Shown piece after piece: positions 1 through 10,221 of a stretch of DNA of 64,000 nt (its first letter is position 1; each line of letters starts with the position of its first letter). Where the stretch lies: NCBI RefSeq assembly GCF_000421645.1, contig NZ_ATXK01000002.1:186001-250000 (forward strand), in the 5' to 3' direction. This DNA is from Aurantimonas coralicida DSM 14790 (GTDB taxonomy: Bacteria > Pseudomonadota > Alphaproteobacteria > Rhizobiales > Rhizobiaceae). The notes below the pieces were generated by a model that saw only the letters and a program-made list of their open reading frames with translations, was not told the origin of the DNA and did not search any database. Both the position numbers and the translations under genes were made by a program.

Positions 1-461
1 GCGGCAAACGCAAGTTCCTCGCGATTATCGACGACACGCCCGAGTGCATGCGCGCTGCGGCCTATGCGGCGCAGCGCGCCAAGGCAAGCGGCGGCGGCGC
101 TGTGCTCTTGTATGTCATCGAGCCCGGCGACTTCCAGCACTGGCTCGGCGTCGAGAAGATCATGCGGGCCGAGGCCAACGAGGAAGCCGAGGCGCGGCTC
201 GGCAAGGTCGCCGACGAATTGCGCGAGGCCGTCGGCATCGAGCCCGAGGGCGTCGTCCGCGAGGGCACTGTCATCGAGCAGATCCACGCCCTGATCGAGG
301 CCGACCGCGAGATCGCGATCCTGGTGCTGGCGGCTGGCGAGGCCAATGAAGGTCCCGGCCCGCTGGTCTCCGCGGTGGCGGGCAAGGGCGCGGCCTTTCC
401 GATCCCGGTCACCATCGTCCCGGCGACCCTCACCGACGAGGATATCCAGAGCCTCTGCTGA
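1..461 (+). CDS. Universal stress protein, UspA family (5' end cut by window)
   Basis: The reading frame is open from the first bases (first full codon at position 3) and encodes a C-terminal portion of about 152 residues. It starts with a beta strand of the type KFLAIIDDTPE followed by a helix rich in Ala, as in the Rossmann-like UspA fold, and continues with the VLLYVIEP strand and an IAILVLAAG strand. The family binds ATP or acts as a stress-responsive homodimer in the cytoplasm; the exact role here is unknown. A UspA-family gene upstream of a NifU-type gene is common in Hyphomicrobiales. The true start lies outside the window, so length and N-terminal motifs cannot be judged. Confidence 0.85.
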   Translation, partial: GKRKFLAIIDDTPECMRAAAYAAQRAKASGGGAVLLYVIEPGDFQHWLGVEKIMRAEANEEAEARLGKVADELREAVGIEPEGVVREGTVIEQIHALIEADREIAILVLAAGEANEGPGPLVSAVAGKGAAFPIPVTIVPATLTDEDIQSLC

Positions 462-545
462 CGCGCGACGACCGACCGTCACGGCAGGCCCTGTCGCCCC
501 GGCGGCAGACCCCTTATGTTGCCCCGATCGTCGTTCTGAGATAAG

Positions 546-562
546 TTTAGAACGATTCCAGA
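546..562. promoter_or_regulatory. Candidate Irr/iron-control-element-like palindrome upstream of nfuA
   Basis: The 17-mer TTTAGAACGATTCCAGA is an imperfect palindrome (TTTAGAA, 3 nt, TTCCAGA; five of seven positions symmetric). It resembles the A+T-rich iron control element bound by the rhizobial heme-responsive regulator Irr. It lies about 40 nt before the nfuA start. A second symmetry, CGTTCT at 532 and AGAACG at 549, overlaps it. The window also encodes Irr at 39 kb, which makes the site plausible, but one by-eye match is weak evidence. Confidence 0.35.
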
Positions 563-599
563 TTATGCGCGACCCCGAGGTCGCAAGAGAGGATGCGAG

Positions 600-1175
600 A
601 TGTTCATCCAGACCGAAGTCACCCCGAACCCCGCCACGCTGAAGTTTCTGCCCGGCCGTGTCGTGCTGGAGAGTGGCACCGAAGAGTTCCTGTCCAAGGA
701 AGACGCCGCCAACCGTTCGCCGCTGGCCGCAAGGCTGATGGACGTGCCGGGCGTGACCGGCGTCTTCTTCGGCTATGATTTCGTCACCGTCAGCAAGGAC
801 GGGCCGGACTGGCAGCACCTCAAGCCGGCGATCCTTGCCGGCCTGATGGAGCACTTCATGGGCAATGAGCCGGTGATGACGGCGCAGGGCTCCAACGCCG
901 CGATGCCGGACGGCGAAGAGTTCTTCGAGGCCGGCGACGAGGGCACTGTCGCCACCATCAAGGAACTGCTCGAGACCCGCGTGCGCCCGGCCGTGGCCCA
1001 GGACGGTGGCGACATCACCTTCCGCGGCTACCGTGACGGCACCGTCTATCTGAACATGCGCGGCGCCTGCGCCGGTTGCCCGTCGTCCACGGCGACGCTG
1101 AAGCACGGCATCCAGAACCTGCTGCGCCATTTCGTGCCCGAGGTCGAGGCGGTGGAAGCGGTCGAGGCCGCCTGA
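600..1175 (+). CDS. nfuA: NifU-like Fe-S cluster carrier protein (NfuA type)
   Basis: A 191-residue protein with an N-terminal Nfu_N domain (starting MFIQTEVTPNPATLKFLPG) and a C-terminal NifU domain. The cluster-binding CxxC is at Cys157 and Cys160 (GACAGCPSST). The family transfers [4Fe-4S] clusters to apo-proteins in the cytoplasm; a plausible client in this window is MiaB. The ATG follows a purine-rich GAGAGGATG stretch. tsaB follows after 30 nt, so the two may be co-transcribed. An Irr-box-like palindrome lies just upstream, suggesting iron control. Length and motifs are complete. Confidence 0.93.
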   Translation: MFIQTEVTPNPATLKFLPGRVVLESGTEEFLSKEDAANRSPLAARLMDVPGVTGVFFGYDFVTVSKDGPDWQHLKPAILAGLMEHFMGNEPVMTAQGSNAAMPDGEEFFEAGDEGTVATIKELLETRVRPAVAQDGGDITFRGYRDGTVYLNMRGACAGCPSSTATLKHGIQNLLRHFVPEVEAVEAVEAA

Positions 1176-1205
1176 TGCCGCTGAGCGCCGGGCCTGTCTG
1201 AGCCG

Positions 1206-1916
1206 ATGGTTGGACTGCTTCTGGCCGTCGACACCGCCTTTGCGCGGTGCTCGGTGGGGCTCTTCGACATGGATGCCGGCGTCATGCTGGCACGGGACGA
1301 GCCGGAGATCGGCAAGGGCCATGCCGAGCAGCTGTTCGGCATCATCGACGACGTCCTGAACGCAGCCGGTGCCGATTACGGTTCGCTGCGCAGGATCGCC
1401 GTCACGGTCGGGCCGGGCTCGTTCACCGGTCTCCGGGTCGGTGTGTCGGCGGTGCGCGGTCTGGCGCTGACGCTCGGGGTACCCGCCATCGGCGTCACGA
1501 CGCTGGAGGTGCTCGCAGCCCCGCATCTTGCCACCGACCGGGCGGTTCTCAGCGTTCTCGACGCCAAGCGCGGGGAGGTCTATGCGGCCCTCTACGGTGC
1601 CGACGGCACCGCGCTGACGGAGCCAGTGGCCTTGGCGCCCGACGACCTCCTCGGCGTCGTGGCGCACGCGCCGAAAGGCGCGTCACTCGCAGTCGTTGGA
1701 ACCGGTGCCCTGATCGCCCGCCAGGCGCTGGCCGGGCGCGATGTCGCCATCCTGTCCGAGATGGCCGCACCCGACATTGCGACGCTGTGTCGTCTGGCCG
1801 CCGGCCGCGCGACCGGCGAGGCTCCGCGCCCGCTCTATCTGCGGGGCGCCGACGCCAAACCGGCAGCCGCGACCGGACTATTTGCCATTCCCGGCGAAAG
1901 CGCTCCGCAAGCCTAG
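1206..1916 (+). CDS. tsaB: tRNA threonylcarbamoyladenosine biosynthesis protein TsaB
   Basis: A 236-residue protein of the ASKHA fold. It begins GLLLAVDTAFARCSVGLFD, has the GHAEQLF helix and the diagnostic GPGSFTGLRVG loop at residues 69-79. TsaB is the non-catalytic partner of TsaD in the complex that makes t6A37 on ANN-decoding tRNAs. It is followed by a rimI-type acetyltransferase, as in most alphaproteobacteria. Sequence upstream of the ATG lacks a strong ribosome binding site, so translation may depend partly on coupling to nfuA. Confidence 0.93.
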   Translation: MVGLLLAVDTAFARCSVGLFDMDAGVMLARDEPEIGKGHAEQLFGIIDDVLNAAGADYGSLRRIAVTVGPGSFTGLRVGVSAVRGLALTLGVPAIGVTTLEVLAAPHLATDRAVLSVLDAKRGEVYAALYGADGTALTEPVALAPDDLLGVVAHAPKGASLAVVGTGALIARQALAGRDVAILSEMAAPDIATLCRLAAGRATGEAPRPLYLRGADAKPAAATGLFAIPGESAPQA

Positions 1917-2009
1917 CGGAATAGGGTTAGGATCGAGGGTGGTCGGCTCTGGTCTTCCTGCAGGGCCGAGATACACCGATCGTCGGCACGCTGGAGCGAG
2001 TGAGGGCTC

Positions 2010-2534
2010 ATGTACTGGTTTCTGCCCTGGGTCTGGACCGTCTCATTTCTCGAAGGCCTCTTCGGCGGCCAGGAAGTGGTCGCTGCGCCGCTGTCCGAGG
2101 GGGACATCGACGCCGCGGCCGAGATTCACAGCCAGGCCTTCGATCAGGCATGGACGGGCGACGAACTGGCCGCGATCCTCGCGCAGGATGGCACCTTCGG
2201 CGTAGTCGCCCGCCGGATCGGCTTGCCCGATGATCCGCCGCTGGGCTTCGTGCTGGCACGCAACACCGAAGGCGAAGCGGAGATCCTCACCATCGCTGTT
2301 GCCAAGCGCGCCCGCGGCGCCGGCGTCGGCCGTCTTCTGATGGACGAGATCCTGCAACTCCTCCACGCTGCCCGGGCCGAATCCCTCTTCCTCGAAGTCG
2401 ACGAGGAGAACACGGCGGCGCGCAAGCTCTATGGGCGCCTGCGGTTCGAGGAAGTCGGACGACGGCCGGCCTATTACCGCCACCCGGAAGGTCACCGGAC
2501 GAGCGCATTGACGCTGAAGCGGGCGCTCCGCTAG
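2010..2534 (+). CDS. rimI: Ribosomal-protein-alanine N-acetyltransferase RimI-like
   Basis: A 174-residue GNAT protein. The acetyl-CoA pyrophosphate loop RGAGVG is at residues 102-107, and the C-terminal part has the RimI pattern LEVDEENTAARKLYGRLRFEEVG followed by a YYRHPEG segment. RimI acetylates N-terminal Ala of S18, and in many bacteria is fused or linked to tsaB/tsaD. An N-terminal hydrophobic extension of about 25 residues (MYWFLPWVWTVSFLEGLFGG) is unusual and might be an artefact of start choice. In many rhizobia a fur/mur gene sits directly after rimI; it is absent here. Confidence 0.88.
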   Translation: MYWFLPWVWTVSFLEGLFGGQEVVAAPLSEGDIDAAAEIHSQAFDQAWTGDELAAILAQDGTFGVVARRIGLPDDPPLGFVLARNTEGEAEILTIAVAKRARGAGVGRLLMDEILQLLHAARAESLFLEVDEENTAARKLYGRLRFEEVGRRPAYYRHPEGHRTSALTLKRALR

Positions 2535-2591
2535 GCGCATGATCATGCGGAGCAAGCAGATGCAGGCGTGCCCGGCCCGGGTGGCGCGGCC

Positions 2592-3464
2592 ATGATCGGA
2601 ACGCTGCGCGTCGCGGCCGTCAGCGTCATTCTCGTCGCACTGACCCTGATCCTGTGGCCGGTTCAGGCTGTCGCCATCGCCCGTGGATGGTCCCTGGCAA
2701 GGACCTTGCCGGTGCTGTGGCACCGGATCGCCTGCCGGGTGGTGGGCTTGCGGGTGCGCATCGTCGGCCAGCCATGCTCCGACCATCCCTTGTTGATCGC
2801 CGCCAACCACCAGTCCTGGTCGGACATCATGGTGCTCGGCCGGGTCATGCCCCTGTCCTTCATCGCCAAGTCGGAGGTCGAGGGCTGGCCTGCCTTCGGG
2901 CTTCTGGCAAAGCTGCAGCGCACGGTCTTCGTCGAACGCGGCGCCCGCCACCGCACCGGCCATCAGGCCGGCGCGATCGCCCAGCGGTTGAGCGAAGGCG
3001 ACGCCATGGTGCTGTTTGCGGAAGGCACGACCTCGGACGGCAACGAGGTGCTGCCGTTCAAGACGGCGCTGTTCGGCGCGGCCCAGGCGGCGCTCGTCTC
3101 GTCGCATACGGCGCAGGTCCGGGTTCAGCCGGTGGCAATCGCCTATACCCATGCCAACGGCGTGCCGCTGGGCCGGCGGTTCCGCCCGCTCGTGGCCTGG
3201 CCGGGGGACGTGGCGCTGGGGCCGCATCTGCTCGGCGTCCTGAAGGAAGGGGCCATCGACGTCGAGATCTCGTTCGGCGAGCCGATCGTCTTCGCCGCCG
3301 ATTCCAACCGCAAGCATGTCGCGCGGGCCGCCGAGGACAGCGTTCGGGCGATGCTGGCGGCGAGCCTTTGCGGCCACAATCTGCCTGCAAAGCAGGCGGC
3401 TGTGGTATCGCGACGCGAGCCGACGCTTGCACCGCGTCACGATGCTGTCGATATAGAGGGATAG
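2592..3464 (+). CDS. plsC: 1-acyl-sn-glycerol-3-phosphate acyltransferase family protein (PlsC/OlsA-like)
   Basis: A 290-residue membrane acyltransferase with an N-terminal transmembrane helix (AAVSVILVALTLILW). The catalytic HX4D is His73 and Asp78 in NHQSWSD, and the phosphate-binding EGT is at residues 144-146 (FAEGTTSDG). The family acylates lysophosphatidic acid at the inner membrane; in rhizobia, related proteins next to miaB include OlsA, which makes ornithine lipid, so the substrate is open. I chose the ATG; an in-frame GTG eight codons upstream (2568) is an alternative. The C-terminal tail is low in conservation features. It lies 57 nt before miaB. Confidence 0.85.
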   Translation: MIGTLRVAAVSVILVALTLILWPVQAVAIARGWSLARTLPVLWHRIACRVVGLRVRIVGQPCSDHPLLIAANHQSWSDIMVLGRVMPLSFIAKSEVEGWPAFGLLAKLQRTVFVERGARHRTGHQAGAIAQRLSEGDAMVLFAEGTTSDGNEVLPFKTALFGAAQAALVSSHTAQVRVQPVAIAYTHANGVPLGRRFRPLVAWPGDVALGPHLLGVLKEGAIDVEISFGEPIVFAADSNRKHVARAAEDSVRAMLAASLCGHNLPAKQAAVVSRREPTLAPRHDAVDIEG

Positions 3465-3521
3465 GTCACTCGTTTCCGGCGGCGCGCGCCGGCAGCACAC
3501 GAGGGCCGATCAGAAGGGCGC

Positions 3522-4969
<1,448 letters not shown>

Positions 4970-4973
<4 letters not shown>

Positions 4974-6016
4974 GGACGGAGCGTAGTACCGCAGCCCCTG
5001 CGTCGGGTGCATCCGACATGGCTCACATCGTCCTGACCTTCGAGGATAACCGCCTGGCCGGCTCGCTCTTCGGCCAGTTCGACGAGCACCTCGCACTGCT
5101 CGAGCAGAAGCTGAAGGTCGATGCGCGGGCGCGCGGCAACAAGGTCGAGATCCGCGGCGATTCGGCGAGCTGCGAGCAGGCTCGGCGGGCGCTGGACTAT
5201 CTGTATGAGCGGCTGCAGGCCGGCACCGAGATCGGCATCAAGGATGTCGAGGGCGCCATCCGCATGGCGATCGCGGCGGACGACCAGCTCTATCTGCCGA
5301 CGCTGGAGAAGAAGGGCCGCATGTCGCTCGCGCAGATTTCGACGCGGCGCCGGACCATCCATGCCCGCACGCCGACGCAGGACGCCTATATGCGGGCGCT
5401 GGAGCGCTCCGAGCTCGTCTTCGGCGTCGGGCCGGCCGGCACCGGCAAGACCTATCTCGCCGTTGCCCATGCCGCGATGCTGCTGGAGCGCGGGCAGGTC
5501 GAGCGGATCATCCTGTCGCGTCCGGCCGTCGAGGCCGGCGAGCGGCTCGGCTTCCTGCCCGGCGACATGAAGGAAAAGGTCGATCCCTATCTGCGGCCGC
5601 TCTACGACGCGCTCTACGACATGATCCCGGCCGAGAAGGTCGAACGGGCGCTGGCCGCGGGCGCCATCGAGATCGCGCCGCTGGCCTTCATGCGTGGCCG
5701 GACGCTGGCGAATGCGGCGGTGATCCTCGACGAGGCGCAGAACACCACCACCATGCAGATGAAGATGTTCCTGACCCGCCTGGGCGAGAATGCCCGGATG
5801 GTGGTGACCGGGGACCCGTCCCAAGTCGATCTGCCGCCCGGTCAGAAATCCGGTCTCGTCGAGGCGATGCGCATTCTGGAGACGGTGCCGCAGGCCGTGA
5901 CGGTTCGCTTTGCCGCCAAGGACGTCGTCCGCCATCCGCTGGTCCAGGCGATCGTCGAGGCCTATGAGGAGGATGCGACGCGCGCCCGTGCGCCGGGCAT
6001 CCCCGCGGCCCGGTAA
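4970..6016 (+). CDS. ybeZ: PhoH family ATPase (PhoH-like, ybeZ)
   Basis: A 348-residue PhoH-type P-loop ATPase. Walker A is GPAGTGKT at residues 154-161, Walker B is the ILDEAQN segment around Asp254-Glu255, and the [12 protein letters not shown] motif follows. The N-terminal half has a KH-like RNA-binding region. The protein partners with YbeY, encoded next, in RNA/ribosome metabolism. I chose the TTG that overlaps the miaB stop (TTGA), because an AGGA Shine-Dalgarno core sits about 8 nt upstream of it. The later ATG at 5018 has no visible ribosome binding site. Its stop overlaps the ybeY ATG by one base (TAATG). Confidence 0.92.
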
Positions 6017-6627
6017 TGTCTGGATCGCAACCGCGTGCCGCCTTCGGCATGCCGACCTATGATGGCCTGACCGTCGCCCTGACCGTCGAGGATCCGCGCT
6101 GGGACGATGCCGGCCTTGGCGACATTCCGGCGATGGCGGTGGAGACCTTTTCGGTCGCGGCGGCGCGGCTGGGCCTGCCCGGCGATCTCGTCAGCGAGAT
6201 ATCCCTGACGCTGGCCGACGACGAGACGGTACGCGCCGTCAACGCCGAATGGCGGAACAAGGACAAGCCGACCAACATTCTGTCCTTCCCCATGGCCGAT
6301 CTGGCGTCGGGCGAACGGCCGGGCCCGCTTCTGGGCGATCTCCTGGTCGCCTTCGAAACGGTCGCGCGCGAGGCGGATGAGGAGGCCAAGGCCTTTGCGG
6401 ACCATTTCCGCCATCTTCTCGTGCACGGCTTCCTGCATCTGATGGGCCTCGATCACATGGTCGACACCGAGGCCGACGACATGGAGGCGGCGGAGATCGC
6501 CATTCTTGCCGAGTTTGGTATCGCCGATCCCTATGGCGACGAACCCGGTCCCTTGAACGAAGCCGAACAGGATGTTCCGGCGAACCAAGAGCGAGACGAT
6601 GACCTTCGACACAGACGCGGCGGCTGA
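6016..6627 (+). CDS. ybeY: Endoribonuclease / rRNA maturation factor YbeY
   Basis: A 203-residue protein with the UPF0054 zinc motif: His137, His141 and His147 in HGFLHLMGLDH. An upstream NKDKPTNILSFP segment is also typical. YbeY acts in 16S rRNA 3'-end maturation and ribosome quality control. It overlaps phoH by one base and its 3' end overlaps the start of the downstream corC by 56 nt, so phoH-ybeY-corC form one operon. It is longer than the E. coli protein by a C-terminal acidic extension. Confidence 0.95.
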   Translation: MSGSQPRAAFGMPTYDGLTVALTVEDPRWDDAGLGDIPAMAVETFSVAAARLGLPGDLVSEISLTLADDETVRAVNAEWRNKDKPTNILSFPMADLASGERPGPLLGDLLVAFETVAREADEEAKAFADHFRHLLVHGFLHLMGLDHMVDTEADDMEAAEIAILAEFGIADPYGDEPGPLNEAEQDVPANQERDDDLRHRRGG

Positions 6628-7663
6628 CGGCAACCGCGGACCGGCCGGCGCCGAGAATGGCGACGACCACGCAGCCGGCGACGACCGAAGTCGGCGCGGC
6701 GCAAACCGCAGTGACGGCTTCTTTGGCGGCCTGATCCAGCGGGTGCGTCCGCGCATGCCCCGCCTGATGCGCGAGGACCTGACCCAGGCCCTCCTGCATC
6801 ACGATCCCGGCGAGGGGGCCTTCTCGCCCGAGGAACGCGCGATGCTCAACAACATCCTGCGGCTGCGCGAACTGCGCGTCGAGGATGTGATGGTGCCACG
6901 CGCCGACATCCAGGCCGTCGACATCACCACCACCCTCGGCGAACTGATGAAGCAGTTCGAATCGAGCGGCCATTCGCGCATGCCGGTCTATGGCGAAAGC
7001 CTCGACGACCCGCGCGGCATGATCCACATCCGCGACGTCGTCGGCCACATCACCCGCGTCGCGCGACCGGCCAACGGGCAGGGCGCCAAGGAGCCGGCCG
7101 CGCGGACCCGGGCCGGCCTCGACCTGCGCCAGATCAACCTGGCGCGGAAGGTTTCCGACCTCGGTATCATCCGAAAGGTTCTCTTTGTGCCGCCCTCGAT
7201 GCTCGCGACCGATCTGATGGCGCGCATGCAGGCCACCCGCACCCAGATGGCGCTGGTGATCGACGAATACGGCGGCACCGACGGACTGGTGTCGCTGGAG
7301 GACATCATCGAGATGGTCGTCGGCAACATCGAGGACGAGCACGACGACGACGCCCCGATGATCACCGAAAGCGGCGACGGCATCTATTACGCCGACGCCC
7401 GCGCCGACCTCGACGAGGTCCGCAAGCTGGTCGGCGAGGATTTCGACATCAGCGAATACGAGGACGAGGCCGACACGATCGGCGGTCTCCTGTTCTCCGA
7501 GCTGGGCCGTGTACCCGCGCGCGGCGAGGTGGTGCAGGCTGTTCCCGGCTTCGAGTTCCAGGTACTGGATGCCGACCCGCGCCGGGTTCGCCGTGTCCGG
7601 ATTGTCCGCTTCCGCCAGGGCGAGAAGCGCCGCCGCTTCGTGGAAGGACTGGCCGACGCCTGA
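6572..7663 (+). CDS. corC: CorC/HlyC-type CBS-domain protein
   Basis: A 363-residue soluble protein without membrane segments. After an N-terminal acidic low-complexity stretch of about 45 residues come a tandem CBS pair (beginning LRVEDVMVPRADIQAVD and ending with DEYGGTDGLVSLEDIIE) and a C-terminal CorC_HlyC transporter-associated domain (about residues 270-350). Homologues are annotated as magnesium/cobalt efflux protein CorC; the direct biochemical role is uncertain. It overlaps ybeY. A second ATG nine codons in (6599) could also serve as start. The ybeZ-ybeY-corC-lnt order is conserved across proteobacteria. Confidence 0.9.
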   Translation: MFRRTKSETMTFDTDAAADGNRGPAGAENGDDHAAGDDRSRRGANRSDGFFGGLIQRVRPRMPRLMREDLTQALLHHDPGEGAFSPEERAMLNNILRLRELRVEDVMVPRADIQAVDITTTLGELMKQFESSGHSRMPVYGESLDDPRGMIHIRDVVGHITRVARPANGQGAKEPAARTRAGLDLRQINLARKVSDLGIIRKVLFVPPSMLATDLMARMQATRTQMALVIDEYGGTDGLVSLEDIIEMVVGNIEDEHDDDAPMITESGDGIYYADARADLDEVRKLVGEDFDISEYEDEADTIGGLLFSELGRVPARGEVVQAVPGFEFQVLDADPRRVRRVRIVRFRQGEKRRRFVEGLADA

Positions 7664-7743
7664 GGGGGCGTCGGTGACCGCTGGCCGTCTTCGGCAGCCG
7701 CAGTCGCGGGAATGTTCTGCATATCATCGGCGCCCGGCGTAGG

Positions 7744-9468
7744 ATGCCGGCCCGACCGAATCCTGCAGGGGGCCCTGTGAGCGTTATTTCCCGCGGCGAC
7801 GACCGCATCCGCGACGACAATATTCTCGACCGGATTGCTGGTTGGGTGTCGCTCGCCGAAGGCTGGCGCCGCATGGTGCTGGCGCTGTCGGCGGGGGCGA
7901 TCTGTACCTTCGCCCTGCCGCCCTACAATTTCCCCGCCGTCGGCTTCATCGGTTTCCCGCTGCTCGTCTGGCTCCTTGACGGCGCGGCCGCCGAGCCGGG
8001 CCGCTCGGCCCTGCGCCGCATGGCGCCGGCCTTCGTCACGGGCTGGCTGTTCGGCTTCGGCTATTTCGTCGCCGGCCTGTGGTGGCTGGGCGCCGCCATG
8101 ATGGTCGACGCGGCGAGCTTTGCGATCTTCATCCCGCTCGCGGTGCTCGGCCTGCCGGCGATCCTCGCCATCTATTTCGGGCTGGCGGCCGCGCTGGCGC
8201 GTTGCGTGTGGACCGACAGCGCGTATCGAATCCTGGCGCTGGCCGGCTCGCTGGCGCTGTTCGAATATCTGCGCGAAATCCTGTTCACGGGCTTTCCCTG
8301 GAACGAGATCGGCGTCATGGCCGCGCCGCTGCCGCTGTTGATGCAGACGAGCAGCCTCGTCGGCGTGCACGGGCTGACGCTTCTGGCCGTCATCGTCTTT
8401 GCCAGCCCGGCTGTCCTTGTCGACCGGCGGGGGCGGGCGGCAATGCTGGCGACCGCGGCGACCCTGCTCGTCCTGCATGTGGGATACGGGGCCTGGCGGC
8501 TGCAGGCCCATCCGACCGAACTGGTCGAGAATGTCCGGGTCCGGGTGGTGCAGCCCAATATCCTGCAATCGCTGAAATGGGACGAGAACGAAGCGGAGCG
8601 GATCTTCGAGCGCCACCTGTCGCTGACCGGAGCCGACTCCGTCGCGGCGAGCGTCGATCCCTCGGCAGCCGGAGGTGCTGCCCCGGATGCTCCCGCCGAC
8701 CCTGCGACGCGCACCCTTGTCGTCTGGCCCGAATCCGCCTTTCCGTTCCTGTTGACCGAGCGACCCGACGCCATCGCGCGAATCGCCGAGGCGCTGCAGC
8801 CCGGCGAGACGCTGATCGCTGGCGCGGCACGGCTCGAAGGCACCGATATCACCTCTTCGCGTGTGTATAACTCGGTCTACGTCATCGACGACGAAGGCCA
8901 GATCGTGGATGCGCGGGACAAGACGCATCTGGTCCCCTTCGGCGAATATCTGCCGTTCCAGGAATTTCTCGAAGGGTTCGGTCTGTCGCAACTCGCCGAG
9001 ATGCCCGGCGGCTTCTCGGCAGGCACCGTGCGCAGTCCGGTTCCGCTCAAAGGCGCACCGTCCTTCCTGCCGCTGATCTGCTACGAAATCATCTTTCCTT
9101 CCGAGATCGAGGCCGGCGCGCCCGACGACCGTCCGGGCTTTTTCGTGAACGATACCAATGACGCATGGTATGGCGACACGCCCGGCCCCTACCAGCATCC
9201 GCGGCTGGCCGAACTGACGTCGGTCGCCTTCGGACTGCCGCTCGTGCGCAGCGCCAACACCGGCATCTCGGTCGTCACGGACGCCTATGGACGGCGGCTC
9301 GACGGGCTGGCGCTCGGGGCGACGGGAAGCATCGAGACACCGCTGCCCAAGGCCGCCCCCGCCACGATCTACGCCCGCTGGGGCAACACCCCATTCTGGA
9401 TTGCATTTTTCATAATATGGATGATCCCGATAGCAATGCGGTTAAAGATGCGCGCTCTGATTGATTGA
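7744..9468 (+). CDS. lnt: Apolipoprotein N-acyltransferase
   Basis: A 574-residue inner-membrane enzyme with an N-terminal block of hydrophobic helices (about residues 35-235), a periplasmic nitrilase-fold domain and a final transmembrane helix. The Glu-Lys-Cys triad is visible as Glu330 (WPESAFPF), Lys393 (DKTHLVPFGEYLPF) and Cys446 (LICYEIIFP). It adds the third acyl chain to lipoproteins. An alternative GTG start eleven codons later (7777) has a better ribosome binding site (CAGGGGG). The gap to corC is 80 nt and holds no clear terminator. Confidence 0.95.
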   Translation: MPARPNPAGGPVSVISRGDDRIRDDNILDRIAGWVSLAEGWRRMVLALSAGAICTFALPPYNFPAVGFIGFPLLVWLLDGAAAEPGRSALRRMAPAFVTGWLFGFGYFVAGLWWLGAAMMVDAASFAIFIPLAVLGLPAILAIYFGLAAALARCVWTDSAYRILALAGSLALFEYLREILFTGFPWNEIGVMAAPLPLLMQTSSLVGVHGLTLLAVIVFASPAVLVDRRGRAAMLATAATLLVLHVGYGAWRLQAHPTELVENVRVRVVQPNILQSLKWDENEAERIFERHLSLTGADSVAASVDPSAAGGAAPDAPADPATRTLVVWPESAFPFLLTERPDAIARIAEALQPGETLIAGAARLEGTDITSSRVYNSVYVIDDEGQIVDARDKTHLVPFGEYLPFQEFLEGFGLSQLAEMPGGFSAGTVRSPVPLKGAPSFLPLICYEIIFPSEIEAGAPDDRPGFFVNDTNDAWYGDTPGPYQHPRLAELTSVAFGLPLVRSANTGISVVTDAYGRRLDGLALGATGSIETPLPKAAPATIYARWGNTPFWIAFFIIWMIPIAMRLKMRALID

Positions 9469-9617
9469 CATGCGCGACACGCGCTGCCTAACCCGAAGGC
9501 CGAAATTGATTGCGACAATTTTCTGGGGCCCGGAGGCGCACCGCCGATGGGGATGACGGCCCGCCGCATCGGATGGAAGTTGCGATGTCGATGATGCTGA
9601 GAGAAGAGGCACCCGCC

Positions 9618-10037
9618 ATGGTCGACAACAAGAAGAAGCCCAATCCGGTGGATATCCACGTCGGGTCGCGGGTTCGTCTTCGTCGGACCATGCTCGGCAT
9701 GAGCCAGGAAAAATTGGGCGAAAGCCTCGGGATCACCTTTCAGCAGATCCAGAAATACGAGAAGGGCACCAACCGGATCGGTGCCAGCCGGTTGCAGCGG
9801 ATTTCAGAAGTGATGACCGTCCCGGTGTCCTTCTTCTTCGAGGACGCGCCCACGGGCATGACCGGCAGCGAAAGTCTGCAGGAACCATCGAGCCCGGACT
9901 ATGTCGTCGACTTCCTTTCTTCTTCCGAAGGCCTGCAACTGAACCGGGCCTTCGTGCGCATCTCCGATCCGAAGGTCCGCCGCCGCGTCATCGATCTGGT
10001 CCGCACCCTGGCCGACTCGGGCGAGACCGACAGCTAG
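9618..10037 (+). CDS. Cro/C1-type helix-turn-helix transcriptional regulator (PraR-like)
   Basis: A 139-residue protein with an HTH_3 domain at about residues 14-70: MSQEKLGESLGITFQQIQKY is the helix-turn-helix, followed by EKGTNRIG. The C-terminal half is a helical domain ending RRRVIDLVRTLA. A regulator of this type between lnt and metK is a fixed feature of Hyphomicrobiales; studied relatives (PraR of Azorhizobium and Rhizobium) control biofilm and quorum-related genes, which is only suggestive here. I chose the ATG preceded by AGAAGAGG; earlier in-frame ATGs at 9573-9594 are possible, and the one at 9585 also has a GGAAG ribosome binding site. Confidence 0.85.
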   Translation: MVDNKKKPNPVDIHVGSRVRLRRTMLGMSQEKLGESLGITFQQIQKYEKGTNRIGASRLQRISEVMTVPVSFFFEDAPTGMTGSESLQEPSSPDYVVDFLSSSEGLQLNRAFVRISDPKVRRRVIDLVRTLADSGETDS

Positions 10038-10221
10038 GTTCTGAGCGACTCGCGTCAGACGTGAGCCCCGGGCGCACTTGACGCCGCGCTGCCATTGCCC
10101 CAAACCGCATTCCGCAAGATTCAAGCCGGGCGTAAGTTCCTGTTGTGGTGCTCAACGGCACGACAAGCTCTCGCGTCTGACTGCCCCGAGCGGGATTCTC
10201 CAGAAACGGAAAGAGGAATCG

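Noticed and set aside
7387-9198. 603-codon antisense open frame opposite lnt
   Set aside because: lnt has its full catalytic triad on the plus strand; the antisense translation is Arg/Gly-rich shadow.
10038-10221. Possible SAM-responsive riboswitch in the metK leader
   Set aside because: Complementary heptamers GTCAGAC and GTCTGAC exist, but the segment lacks the SAM-II and SAM/SAH core sequences as I know them. A covariance search would decide.
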